NCBI GenBank assembly: GCA_000149265.1
Contig: CH003080.1
Span: 223,866 to 287,865, forward strand
Source of the DNA: Ciona savignyi
Lineage: Eukaryota; Chordata; Ascidiacea; Phlebobranchia; Cionidae
Direction: 5' to 3'
Length of the DNA stretch: 64,000 nucleotides
The position numbers and the translations under genes are program-made. This document shows, piece by piece, positions 1 to 12,400 of this stretch (position 1 is its first letter; each line of letters starts with the position of its first letter). The notes under the pieces were generated by a model. That model did no database searches. It had not been told where the DNA came from and was given only the letters and a program-made list of their open reading frames with translations.

Positions 1-105
1 TTTGTTGCCACAGCCGGTTGGCTAGGTCGTAACATATCGGGCCGAAAGGTGGCGAATCCTAACCGTGTCGCTGGCTGGTCGGTTGTGTCCTTAGTCAAGT
101 TAATT
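1..105 (+). repeat. 5' half of a degenerate tRNA-derived SINE
   Basis: The stretch resembles the head of the SINE copies at 44273, 48152 and 49098. It has a diverged tRNA-like start followed by a recognisable 'ggtcggttgtgtcctt' block, then decays into AT-rich sequence. The 3' half is not recognisable. The match was made by eye and the copy is clearly old. Confidence 0.55.
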
Positions 106-306
106 ATTTAACTTTGATTAAACCCGTTAGATAAATTGCTTAAACAAAAACTAAATCCAAGTTTTTATCTTATACGACGCAAAAGCTTATTTTTCCTACC
201 CCGGATGGGATAAATATGAGTAATCTATCTTAAACATCTGATCCTCTTGTTCTGGTGTGCGTATAGATACAAATGGTAATTTAATTGAAAAGTCTCGCTC
301 CAACAG

Positions 307-3300
307 GGTAATAAAGGGATGATCAAGACATTAGACGCGTTATCAACACAGAAAGAATTCGTCTATGGGATATTGGAAGACGACCCGATTCTAACCTTGT
401 TCCTCCCTCATGCAAAAGAAAGACCGTACACGTATATTTTTATAGCTAATTGCTTCAATTGACATACAACAAAACTCAAATAATTGTTAATTACAGAGTC
501 ATCTACAACTTCTTGAAACGCAATTGGAATACAACGGTGTTCGCCAATCAGAAGGACGCATTTGCGAGGATACAAAGCGGGAACTTCTACTTACTATCAT
601 CATTTGAAACCGTGGTTGATGCGTTAAGTATTTCTTGCAGTTATGACAAGGTACAGCCAATTCTTACATGTTTCGAATTTGCTTATTTTCTATATTTGAA
701 CAGGTCGGAGCCGGTTTCTACCAGTATCAGTTTGCCCTTCCATTCCCGAAAGGTTCTCTTATTCTTCCCTTGTTTAATGATTGCATAGCTCGACTAAGAG
801 ACACCGGTATTCTTACTATGTTGGAAGAACAGTGGTAAGTAAGGTCAATCGTGGGTTTTATCAACCCTACGGTATAGTCTTATTCAGATGATACATATGA
901 TATTATATCGAATTAAAATTATCTTCTCTTAACGAAAGAATGTTTTGGTAATTTTTCTCCGAAAATCCTAGTCAATTTAGTATATCAATATATTAAACAG
1001 GATTAAGCCGATATATTCTGTGTTAACTAATAGTTTACAGGTTTTCCGTTGAAGCCCGATGCGAAGAGTCTAGTACCTCTTCAACGCTTGAAAATCAACT
1101 CGATATCAAAGCGTTCACTGGCATGTATGTTTTCCTGATAATCGGATGTGGAATTGGTGGAATATTTTGTTTAATCGGTGTGTATTGTTTTCGTATAAAT
1201 GTGTTTTATACAACTTTATCAAACTGACCTTTTAAATCTTTGATCACGCTTTATTTAGTACGTTTAAAAATAATAGAATAGGGCTTCCACCCCACAGTGC
1301 AATAATGGGATCTTTGATGCAGTTTCTGCTCCAAATTTAGATATAGTCAAATAAATGATTTGTGTTAAGCACACATGGTGCGATGCATTAACGTCAGTTT
1401 TATTACCCTGTTTAGTTACGGCAGACTTTCCTTGTCTGGCCCCTAAAAAGGAGAGATCTTAAAAGGCGCGGTATTTATTGTGCTGTGCATAAAACAGGGT
1501 ATATAGAGATATTTACGTAATACTTATATTATAATTCATTTGGCAGAAACCTGTTGGGTCCAATGTGGTGGAATCAGAGGTCTGTATGGCAATGCTCGAC
1601 AGTACGAACTAACGGTTCGTTTTTTTAATATTAGTATAGGCTATTCACGTTTATCTCCATGGATAGTAACGAATGTTATAACACGGAATTATGTCGTGCA
1701 ACTTGCCCACACTCTGGTTTATCGAAGCTCTTGGGGGATGTTGTAGACCAGAGGTCAGCAACCTTTTGTATGCAGTGTATACCAGTAAATGAATAATATC
1801 ATAATAAAGGCAATTCCGTGTGCTCCCAACCAATAACGAGTACGAAATTTGTCGTTAGCGTAGACCCTTTTTGAGTTTGCACATGCTTATAGTATATATT
1901 TTATATATCTTCCGTGTTCGTCAAATCATGCGTCGTGGCATGTGCATTTGGCTGCTGCTCGTCGCTTAACCAAAAGTTCACCTTAGGCTGTCTTCCGCGT
2001 TGCAATGGTCGGTGACTGATACTGATTTCTGATAATGACTACATACATGGATCGCACTGCAACTTCTTAATTTTATTCGGCATTTCTTTACATTAGTTCA
2101 TTCTGCTTGTTGTTTTTTTTGTTTATAAAACCACGACAACATATACCAAATATATATAGGTCACAAGGACTGATAAGGTGTGGACGCCTATTTTAACTGT
2201 GTGAAATGGGTCACGTTTGTAATAAAAACAACGAACACAACTATAATTGTGTAAAAACGAATAATATCCACAAATCGAGCCATGCGATTCAACACAGCTT
2301 TGATGCATGGGTACAATAAAATCATAAGAGGGTTACTATAATCTCTGAGTCTAAATCATGCTTGTAACGCTAAACTTATATTTTTGCCATAAAAGTGATT
2401 ACACATCAGACATTAATAGGTTTATTAGAATCTGATTCCATTAGTAAACTGTTTTGAAAATATCTACTTTGAGTAATGTATAACTCGCCTCTTTACTTTA
2501 TTAATATATCGCAGGAGAATCGGAGAGAGCACCGTAAAAACCTGGATTTACTGGAGAAGGAATTCGAAGGCTGGGAAGGCGGGTGGAATGTCTGGAAGTT
2601 TAAGGAGTGGACCCACGATGACCTTCCAAAAAATATAAACCACGGTTGGTGCGCAGCATGGTGGCAGACTTGGACTCACGGATGTTCTTTTTGTAGAGGA
2701 ACACAAGAAGCAGTTAAAGATGAAGGTGGAAATCGAGAAAACGACAGAAGCGAGATTGGATAAATGTGGATTGTGTGGGAAGAGAAAGAAAGAGAAGATG
2801 GTTGCAGCACAAGCTGCTTTCGTGTAATTAAATTCGGATTGTTGGTTTAGCTATAGTTAAATGAACTAAGCTCGTGTTAGCGTCGGACAGTGCTAAAATG
2901 TATTACAAAATTCATTACCATAAAGCATAAACATACATAATTCACTAATGGCAGTATCAAAACCTAGCACATTTTGCATCCGCCAAAGTATAAATCTTGC
3001 CTACGTTTACCAGTTATATAAGGTAACAAAATTACGAAAAAATGTCTTATGCTTAACAATTCTTGTTTCTTCAGGAGCGCTCTTTCAGCGCATAAAGAAG
3101 GAAAGCAGGAGAACAAAAAAGCTGAACTGAACGTGGCCGATAGTGGGCGCTCTAGTGTTGCAAGTGGGGTTATAACAGATATTGAAGGTTTTGTTTTTCT
3201 GTTAACGTATTAGTTAAGTTTCTTATAAAGCGTATCTTGATTGGCAGATACTGGAGCTAAAAGTAATTCCCAGATCGGTATATTCCCAAATTTATCTGGG

Positions 3301-3889
3301 GTAGAGTACACGTCGGACGAACCAGCAGAGTACACAACGCAAGCCGATGTTCATCCTCACCCACTGCCATTAGCTCCACCGATGTTTGGCTCCAATTCAT
3401 ACCCTGATGCACCGCTGAATTTCTCGACTGCTAGTTCAAAACATGATGACCGTGAAAATACTAGCTTCCCCGAGGTATGGAAACGTTTTAAAGCGCATTA
3501 TTTTTACCATATAGCCCAACAAGAAAACAACGAATCTTCAATTCTAAATTGCTAAAGCACGCATCGAAATGGATGTTAGTAGAACAGTTTTAACGTGATA
3601 CATGTGTCTTTGTACAATACACTCATATAGAACCTCTTTCAAACGTGTTTCTCAGGCACAAATCCCGGGAAGAATCACGGCCAGACCAACAACACCCGAT
3701 TCAATTTGGTCATCCACTGATCTTCCAAACCATTCCTCATTCAGCGATACAACGAGCATTCATGGCGAGATTATATCGCCACCTAGAGCATTTTCTGAAA
3801 TAGAGGCTCCGACCAAATTCGCTGACACCTTTGAGAGTGATAGTGATTGGACGGATACTGATGATGCCGATGACTATGATGAATATTGA
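307..3889 (+). CDS. Ionotropic glutamate receptor subunit, 3' portion (S2 lobe, M4, cytoplasmic tail)
   Basis: Ligand-gated cation channel subunit of the plasma membrane. Exons that join in phase: 307-425, 497-650, 704-834, 1041-1179, about 2515-2725, 3075 or 3089 to 3187, 3248-3474 and 3656-3889 (TGA stop). The first three encode the S2 half of the ligand-binding domain: a 'YGILEDDP' segment, a 'FYLLSS' strand, a Cys corresponding to the S2 disulphide, a 'FALPFPKGS' strand and a 'LEEQW' helix. Exon 4 has the second Cys and M4 ('MYVFLIIGCGIGGIFCLIG'). The ligand-binding domain start, M1, pore loop and M3 lie upstream of the window. The position that normally holds the Glu/Asp contacting the ligand amino group appears to be Ser. 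The subfamily cannot be assigned. The join after M4 needs the donor at 1179, and the 2725/3089 junction has an equally good alternative, so the tail start is the weakest part of the model. Confidence 0.83.
2515..3889 (+). CDS. Cytoplasmic-tail exons of the glutamate receptor
   Basis: Four exons follow M4. The first (about 2515-2725) begins with a charged stretch 'ENRREHRKNLDLLEKEFE' right after the membrane segment and then becomes Trp-rich; a second frame is open over 2637-2826, so its 3' half may be spliced differently. The next exons (to 3187, 3248-3474, 3656-3889) are in one consistent phase (1, then 0). They encode a Ser/Thr/Pro-rich, low-complexity tail ending in an acidic run with 'DDADDYDEY' at the C-terminus. 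No known domain or clear PDZ ligand is visible. The phase agreement with M4 is the main reason to place these exons in the receptor gene; an independent small gene is the alternative. Confidence 0.6.
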
Positions 3890-5944
3890 CTTGTAGTATA
3901 ACTGTTTGGTAGTTTTGTAGTTATATTAGGTGCCAATGTCACATATATTCTCCATCCACGATAAAAGTGGGGCGTTATTTTAAGCGATTAGGGTATATTT
4001 AGCTCGTCACGCCTTGAATGGTGTTACAGCTTCTTTCTTTTAAAATAATTTAACTGCAACGTGGGTAATCTAAGAGTCACATTTTAAAACGGCTTATAGA
4101 TCGGGATCGGGGTTTCATACTTGCCCTAGTTTTTAACCAGTTTGTTACTATTTGGACTTTGTCTAGAAGTTGATGGCTCAGGAAACTCGGGTCGCGTGGG
4201 TTTGTCGTGGGTGAATGAAAGTCTACGTCACAACGCCTACTGTTCGCAAATCTCATTCGCTGTAAGAGGCAAAATGCTGCAAAATGTACATAAACGACTT
4301 GGGATAGACTTTTGGTTTTTGATTTCTTCACTGATAAGAGATGTTCTTATAACGCTGTCCAAAAACTCCATTTTCTATGTTATGCCTAGGAAGATTGCTA
4401 AAACAACAGCCACAAATATTCTAAATGCAGCAAAGAATTGGGTCACGAAGAGACCTGTATATATTTTATTGGATTTTTTTCAAATTTAAGTTTAATCCTC
4501 GATATGGGTCATTGGATATCAAGCTATCAAGACCCAAGTTTAAGTTGAAATTCATTTGATCTCTGCATGCAACTGGAGCGTAAAACCGAAAAAGCGTATC
4601 CTTAAAAACTGTGATTTTTCGTCTGATTTTGCGTATCTAAACAACGCTTGACTTCGGATTTATATATTGCAATGACTTATTTGTGGTCTCTTTTTGATGG
4701 TTTATTCCAGCCACTGCACATTGAACCTGATTTAAAACCATGTGATGTATAATAAACTATTTTGTTGTGTGATTTGTTGAATTCATATGTTGTTTCGTTA
4801 TCTGGCGCAATAATGACATGATTTTTCCAATTTACGCGAACACATTCAGAAGACAATGTTATCGTGGTACTTAATAATGGGGATATGGTCCAGCTAAAAA
4901 ACGCAGATGGGACACGCAACGACACTTTTGTTTATACTAAGCCGGCTGAGCTATAAGGTATACCTTCCTTTGAGCTTGTAAGATTAGAAGCTTTTCGTTA
5001 AACTTTACACGCTTGGGTGGAAGTCGGGCATTTAAAGATGCGATAAATGAAATTAAAGTGTTGCAAATCGGATCAGCTGGTAGACTTTCCGGTGGTCAAG
5101 CGATTAGTGCGGTAACTTCTCTTTGTCGACTTTTTCTAACACGCAGTTCCGCCTTCACACGGCACAATCGAACCGCGAACTGGTGTGCAAGGGTTAAAAT
5201 GAAATGTCCACATAGCGGTTCAACTCGTACTGGCTTCGTGGTATTTCCTGCTCCGTCAGCTGGGCATTACGCTTGGCGACCAAATGTCGAACTTGTCTGT
5301 CTTTTGATCTAGATTTTGCCCCATTAGCAGTATGATTATCCGGGTTTAAATCCTCCGCGTGGAAGCCTCTGCTCTAAACTAATGTTAAATTTTCGATTCG
5401 GAAGAACAAAAAAAAACTTAATATTGTTACAGGGGTAACAGTGTGGTAGGTTGAAAGCGGCGGAAAAGAATAATTAGTGTTCATTTCCTGAAAGTTGCCA
5501 AGGAGTTATAAGCCATCAATCACACCCAAGACAGGCAATTCAAAACAAACCATTCGGTTCTCCAGCTGATTCCCTGCTGGAGTAACGAACAGTGGAGTGG
5601 TTGTTCGTCGCATAACTTATCGCTCAACAAAATTATACGTTAAATGTTATAATAAGCATAATATGTGCACAAATTAATTTTCAACCCCCACCCTCCCCCC
5701 ATTATTACACAACACCAATCGGTTAGCTTGGTGCTATCGGTAAGTGTATATAGCGTGACCAAAGTAGACTTACTGAAACTATTTGTTGGAATAATTTGTT
5801 TAAATGGGCTGTTGCATCAGCATCTGACTAATGGAGTGGATAGTCAGGTTGCTGGTTAGTTTAAGATAAAGATCTTAAAACAGGTGGACGGGTGTCGGGT
5901 ACAATGAGCGATGACCTGTTAATGAGTTTCTCTGTATGTTCTCA

Positions 5945-6055
5945 CAGATGTGAGTAACCCGGCTAAGTTTCAAACCCGCGATTGGCACGTCACTAAACGG
6001 TTTTGATACAGAATTGTGCATAAGAATCAGTCGCGCTAACCGTTCAGCCATTCAA
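5945..6055 (-). repeat. Degenerate tRNA-related SINE
   Basis: On the minus strand a pol III A-box-like 'tggctgaacgg' (about 6040-6050) is followed about 60 bases on by a B-box-like 'gggtttgaaac' near 5966-5977. The spacing is too long for a functional tRNA and no acceptor stem is seen, so this is read as an old SINE fragment. Confidence 0.4.
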
Positions 6056-9000
6056 CCGTTCCTGAGTCAAATTTGCATATACATATATTTATTTATACAG
6101 AACTACGTTTCCAATCCACGATGGGCTTGTCAGGAACTTTTTGTTTAATCGATCGCGTTTACCGTTCGACCACACAAACGTTTTGGAGTCAAAAAAAAGT
6201 TTCTTAGAAACACCTTTATAATGCAGTCGGCGGTGTTTAATTAAATTAAAGTCGAGTACGTCATTCTCATACAGACGTTCTTCATTATATCCCATTCTCG
6301 TAGCGGGGTCAAGTATAACGTATCCATGCCCTGGTCGTTTGCACCTGTTTAAATAAACTGGCCGAGACACGAGGTGTATAAATACAATTATCAAAATATT
6401 TCAAAGTGGTTGGTGAATAATCAATGTGGAAATGCGTGTGGGCGAGTTAATAAAATACTCATTGTTGCGCCGGTTCCATAGCTACCGAAATTAAAGCCCC
6501 ATGTTAGCAACGGGGCGTGTCATTTAGAAATACTCGCTCTCTTATTTTTGTTGCAACGGCCCTTTTACGAGAATGATCGATTTAGTTTTGCCTTGCTCTA
6601 TGATGAAAAGAATTTAAAGGTTGTTTTACAAATGGATTCGGAAAGAAATTTGTAGTTAACATTATATCGAATTTCAGGGTCCTATTTTTATCAATATTGA
6701 CAGGTCGGTGCGCCAGTTATCTGACCTCCAATTTGTAATTGACAGTACAAGAGCTACCTGCTACCTGTCGTACCAACGCCACCAAAGAGCGCATTTTCAA
6801 AATTCTTTTTTCCTGGGTGTCAATTTCTAATAATCGCTGGGCGATTACTTAATTACGGCTTTCCGCAACGGGTCATTTGAGCCAAAGTTAATTATGGAAT
6901 GTACGCGATGAAAGATGGTAGCGGCAGGTTTACGGCAAAAAAAGATACATGACCTATGTTTAATTGATTGCTACTTCTACTATCTATCTGTGCGTGTTTG
7001 GTTGCGCTACACAGGAGATTGTAACATTTAAAGCACAATGCGGTGGCGTCTGTCGGAACCCGGGATCGTGCAACAAACCCCTTTTGCTTTACAATTTGGG
7101 TCAGGCCAATAAAACGTGTTAGGGGCAGCTGCGGTACTTGACCCTTTCCTTGTTAAAAGTTACCGAATTTGATTACAACTTGTTTTACACCAATATCCTT
7201 GTCGCGTTGGATCCGAATCAGCTGGCTCTTTTGTTTTCCACGAGTGTTCCGCTTTGCCACAGTGTGATGTTCGCACCAGTGGGAAGTCGCTTGTGTAAGG
7301 AAAAGATTATCCACACACCACTTGGTAAGCAAACGTGTTGAGTCGTCATAATAAACACCACGCCTTGCTCTGTTGCTACTTAACGCTTGAAAGCACCGGA
7401 TTATTTTAACCAAGAAAACTAGGTAATAGTTGCAATTTTTAACAGTAAGACGCAATATTCCAAAATGAATTAGACTTTTATTTAATTAGGATGTGTTGTC
7501 GAAATCAATGAACGGTAGATGGCGCTGCGGGCTAATGGTTGCGTGGGAATTTATACTAAATCACTTGTGAATCAAGAATGTAAAACAAAACAATCTTGGT
7601 TGGTTAACTACAAGCAAGCTGATCTTACATTTAAAAGATCTCGCGAACGAGTAATTACTCTTCGGTCGTCTGTACCTCGGTGGGCTGTGTAACAAATGGG
7701 ACAAACACGCGCATGGTAACCTACACGAGCATTCGAAACTGCATTTATCGTGGGCAAAAGCGAGAACTTGCAGAGGCGGGAAGTTTTAATTCATTGTAGC
7801 AAGCCGAAAAGGAAACCGGCTGCAGACAAGGCATCTGTCAGCAGGGGCGGCCGCGTCGGCCCCGTCAACCTGCCTTGTTTCTGTTCAACTCGTCTCACCG
7901 TGGGAGCGAATGTGGTTCTGCAAAGCCGCTTTAGTAATTGCATTTCATTCCCCAGCTGGTTTCGGCTGCCCGACGAGCAGCAATCGCATATCCGTTTCCG
8001 TTACCGCATAGTCCAGTTAACTTTTATGCAATCGCCGTGTAAGACGGTCACTTAACACGGTTCCCAGGATTGATCGCATTGTTCTAAGGAGATCATGCGG
8101 TAATGCTAGGTAGCCCAGTCTCTGCTAATAACCCCGGACGAGGCAAAATGTACGGACAACTCATGGAGACCAGCATCTTATTTTCTGGGGTTATTTAATA
8201 TTGCACTATTTTTATCAAAACTATCTTATTTGTAAAATGTCCCAGTTAACTACAAACTTTTTTACGAGTGACACCACTCAGTTTAAAATAAGATGACGAA
8301 ATGCCGGTAGCTATGTAATGTACCCAAAATTTCAACATGCTTTTTAAGTACAGTTGCGTAGTGTAAACTTTTTTCGGGTCATTTGTTTATGTATACCGGC
8401 AGCAAATTGATCTCAAAAGAAGTATTTATTAACCAAGCGAGAGCAGACCGCCTTTAAATTTGTGCTGCCGATCTTCTGCCAGTTGCAATGACTAATGCAC
8501 ATACGCTGCGTGTAAGAGTAGATGCGATTGAACAATCCTACTTCCGCAGCCACGTCGCCCTCGATGCCAATTTTTGTTTAACCCTGTATGTTGGTTGGTA
8601 ATTTTACTTACACCGTTGTGAAGGATGAATAAAAGCAAAAAAAACATTTTCACTGAATCGAAAAACGCAAGAAATATCACGATGCAGTTGATTAGTGAAA
8701 GCATTGGCCACACAATTTGGTGGTAATAAAGATGTTTAATTTTTGAAAGTAAAAATAAAGTTTTGCGTACGTGATGTCTTTAGTTTGCTGGGCACCGTAG
8801 ACAAAGGTAACGCACCACTGGAACAGATAATGCACTATTATAATAAAAAGTTTAAAGCGATAATGCGATCTATTCTCCGTTCAGCATGTGATCATCCCAC
8901 ATCCAATCCATACAAGTGCATGATCTGCGAAATGGCCATCGCGTCTCTTTTAGTTTCTCTGTTATGAATTGTGACATAACAGCACTGCAACTAGTTAAAA

Positions 9001-9433
9001 CATTTCGTCCATATGGCTAAAAGGGCCTATTGCATGGTCACAAATTTCGTTCGCAGAAAGGAGGGGCATTTTGACAGCAATTTCCTTGACGAACAAGCCG
9101 AGCGATATTTGATTACACAGTTAATCTACCAGACGCAGTTCAGCAGTTTGAATAGACCGCCAATTTTCAAAGTAACAGCTTAAACAAAGCCTTTGGTCAA
9201 TTTGACGCGGCGATTTGCTTTTTAATGCAGCAGTTTCAAACACGTTTTATAACTTGTTTTCTTTAATGCACTTATTCCGGTAATTTGTGTAAATGCACAA
9301 TTCGCAGTTCCCACGCCGAATGAACCACCGGTCATTTGAGGTCGGTTGTCCAGCTACCACTCTACACATATTAATATCCGCGTAATGCCCTCATTTGACC
9401 AATAAACCAAACGGTATGTGTGCAGTTATATAA

Positions 9434-9447
9434 GACACACACACACA
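9434..9447. repeat. (AC)n microsatellite
   Basis: Seven uninterrupted AC dinucleotides in gene-free DNA. Confidence 0.8.
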
Positions 9448-12400
9448 TCGCTTTCTTGCATGATCCTAAGTGCTATCCTGGCACACAAGCGGTAACTGAA
9501 GAACGGCAAAGAACAAAAGAGCCATTAAATCAACGACACCATACGGTATCATTACAAATCAATAGTGTCACATAGTCACGGTTGTTATTGTGTCTATCAG
9601 CCTTAAAAGTAGGAGGGCCGTCACTTTTGTATGTGATCCCATTAGCGGAATAAAGTTACGCACCGTCTTATTTGATTCATTAAACACTGACCACTCCATT
9701 ATTATGTCCAGGCAACATCCAGCACTGACCGGTAAACAATTAACAAAAGAGACAGAAATAGATACTGACAGAGCGGGTATGTTCATTATCTTGCAAGTAT
9801 CAGTATCACTTAGATGCGACTGAAAGAATATTTCGTTACAAAAAAGAATTGGCGTAAGAGTGTTAGAACGTCTCTTTTCTTGTTCATATTTATTTGCTGC
9901 TTTACAACATTTCGCTGCGTTTTGACACGTGACCGGTATATATCTGGGCATGTTGCAACGCTCATGTTTCGACGTCGAAATCGATCCATCACCGGTGTAC
10001 GAATGCATAAAAATAATTCGTTGCTTCACGTGCATTCCCAAATTTAAAAACGAAACCAACGCGCAAAATCCTATTTCATCAACCCAAAACTAATCACTCA
10101 CTCTAGATGAAGGGACGGGAAGTTAAAACAGATAACACCTTAATTGCCTTAAAGGGTCCTGACGTGCTTGCGAAAAACGTACGATAACAAGCATATTGAA
10201 TAACGTTGACGAAAATTGCCGAAGGAACTATAAATTTGATACATTTATTCTTCATAACGTTTGCAATTGAAGCCCCAGAGCGCTTACCTTAGTAAAGGTT
10301 ATTTACAGAAAATAATAAACCTTGTTTAAATGGTGTTTCCATGACAACGTCCGCCTGGTGACGCGATATAGGAGGCTACATCACTCTCATGTTATTTGGG
10401 GTTTACTAAACAATCGATCGTAAATGCCGGTATAAGTGGAAAGAAAGTCGGTGTAACGCCGATCTACCGGTATTGTACCCCATTTATAAATGCCCCATTG
10501 CGACAGGTAATCTAATACTGTTTAAAGATTGGATGCTGACTGCGGACAAAAAGATGTCGAATTTGTAACTGGGACGTTCTTGTTCTTTTTTTATTCGTTT
10601 TGTTTTTTGTTCTCTCTACGGTAAATTTCGCACAAAACAGTTCGGTGAAAAGTTACATTTAAATAACGAGGTGCTGACTAAAAAGATGTATTGAGTGGTC
10701 GGAACCATTCATTATTCCAGCGTTATTTTATACCCTTTTATCTTCCAAAGTGTCCTTTTGTGAAAGTTCGGAAACATAAAACTGATTCACTGCCGCAATT
10801 TTATGCTATGATTTAAATTGTAAAAGGGAGAATTGTATAGCGTAATAGACTGGCGGTATATAGAAATAAAAAGTAACTTTATCTATGCATCCCATAACCT
10901 CCCAACGTGTAAAATAAAAAGTTTTTTATAATGGTGTATTTGTCTCTCGTTTCTAATCATTCGATACTTTTTACAAATATATTTTGTAAAAACAAATACA
11001 GGTTATGTAAATATACAACATTGCAACATTTATAAATTCAAATACACTGGCTATATAACTTTTTATAACGAGTAATTTTGCGAAGTTAAGTGTATAAACA
11101 GCCCGCCAAAGAAGAATTGAATTGGGTAGGGTCTAGCCTTACAAGATAAATATTTGTTCCTTTAGTCAAAGAGTCTGCAGAAATCCCGGTGAAAACAACC
11201 AACTTGCACTTAATGTAGCATTAAAAATGCGTGATTACATCATCTGTTCGGGAAGACCAATACATAACGTTCTGTCAGAAATGTAAACTAGAACACGTAA
11301 TTATCAGGTTACTATGGGTACAAAATAACACGAAATAAAGAATTGCCGATTGCAGCTTTGCACATTTGCACAATATGTTGATTTAACATATATTACTTAT
11401 TTTCAATTGATAACTTTCTGATCCAGACCAACCGATCGTATGCGCGCATAACTTACAGTTGTAAACTTGAGTTAATGATTGCAAGTTTGTTATTTAACAA
11501 AGAATTACGCAACACTAAGTTGTTTCACACTTAACAAATATTAGTAGACTAATCGTAGTTGATTAAATGGTTTAAAAATAGGTTAACGGTTACCGGTATG
11601 CGACTGATGTTGTAAAGTCAGGCCACGTTTGCACTTTTGTTGCGATATGAATTTTACCTGCCACAAATTAAATGTCGTAATTTTACCTGCAGGTTTTATA
11701 TAAAAAAATAAAACTGAGAAAATATATGGTAATCAAATTGAATAATTGTTAAAAATAACATTTTTAAGTATTGCAGTGAGAAAGAACTGCTGCATTTGTG
11801 TTGTTGCATTCAAATAATTTTGTCAATAGGTGTCGCTACTGTCTCATTACAATCAACTTTTAATCAGTAAGTTCGGTCTGAGCTTTGCAGCTTCGTATGG
11901 AATTTCAAAAATTTAGGATTTATGTCTTAATTTTATTTATTCTCATTTCTAGTTTAAAGGTGCAATGCGAGGCAGTTAAAATAACATCCTGGCGAGCAAT
12001 GTTTTTCTTGGTTTAATCAAATTCGAAGTAATGCGCCTTTGTTATGCACATAGTATTATGCTAAAATCCTTGCTCCTTATGGAAAATAGTCAAAAACTTA
12101 AAGAATTAAAGTCAACATACGATTCAAAACACAGTGTAGCACTTGGAAAACACAGGCGGGCCTGGTATAGGACAACAACGGCCGTGAAACCGTTCCCGCG
12201 CTCACTCCTCTGTGTTGTTTTTGTGGAAGCTAACGGTTTTCTCCGCCCTCGAGCCTGAATGGAAATGTACAATTGGACGCTTATCTCTCATATAGCTCCG
12301 GTACGGGTATTGAAAAGCGGATAAAGGGTTTCGTGTCAGAAACAAGGACGAAGAGTTTGTTGTCTGCCGCGTCAAAATAAGAAATTTAAATGGCAGATCC

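Noticed and set aside
1540-1746. Possible extra glutamate receptor exon ('AETCWVQCGG...')
   Set aside because: It would fall after M4, has a weak acceptor only and no donor in a compatible phase; no iGluR similarity.
5300-5360. Possible tRNA gene suggested by a B-box-like 'gggtttaaatcc'
   Set aside because: No A-box at proper distance and no cloverleaf or acceptor stem could be folded.
9568-10059. 163-codon minus-strand frame with overlapping plus-strand frames
   Set aside because: Open in both directions with no motif on either, which points to chance lack of stops.
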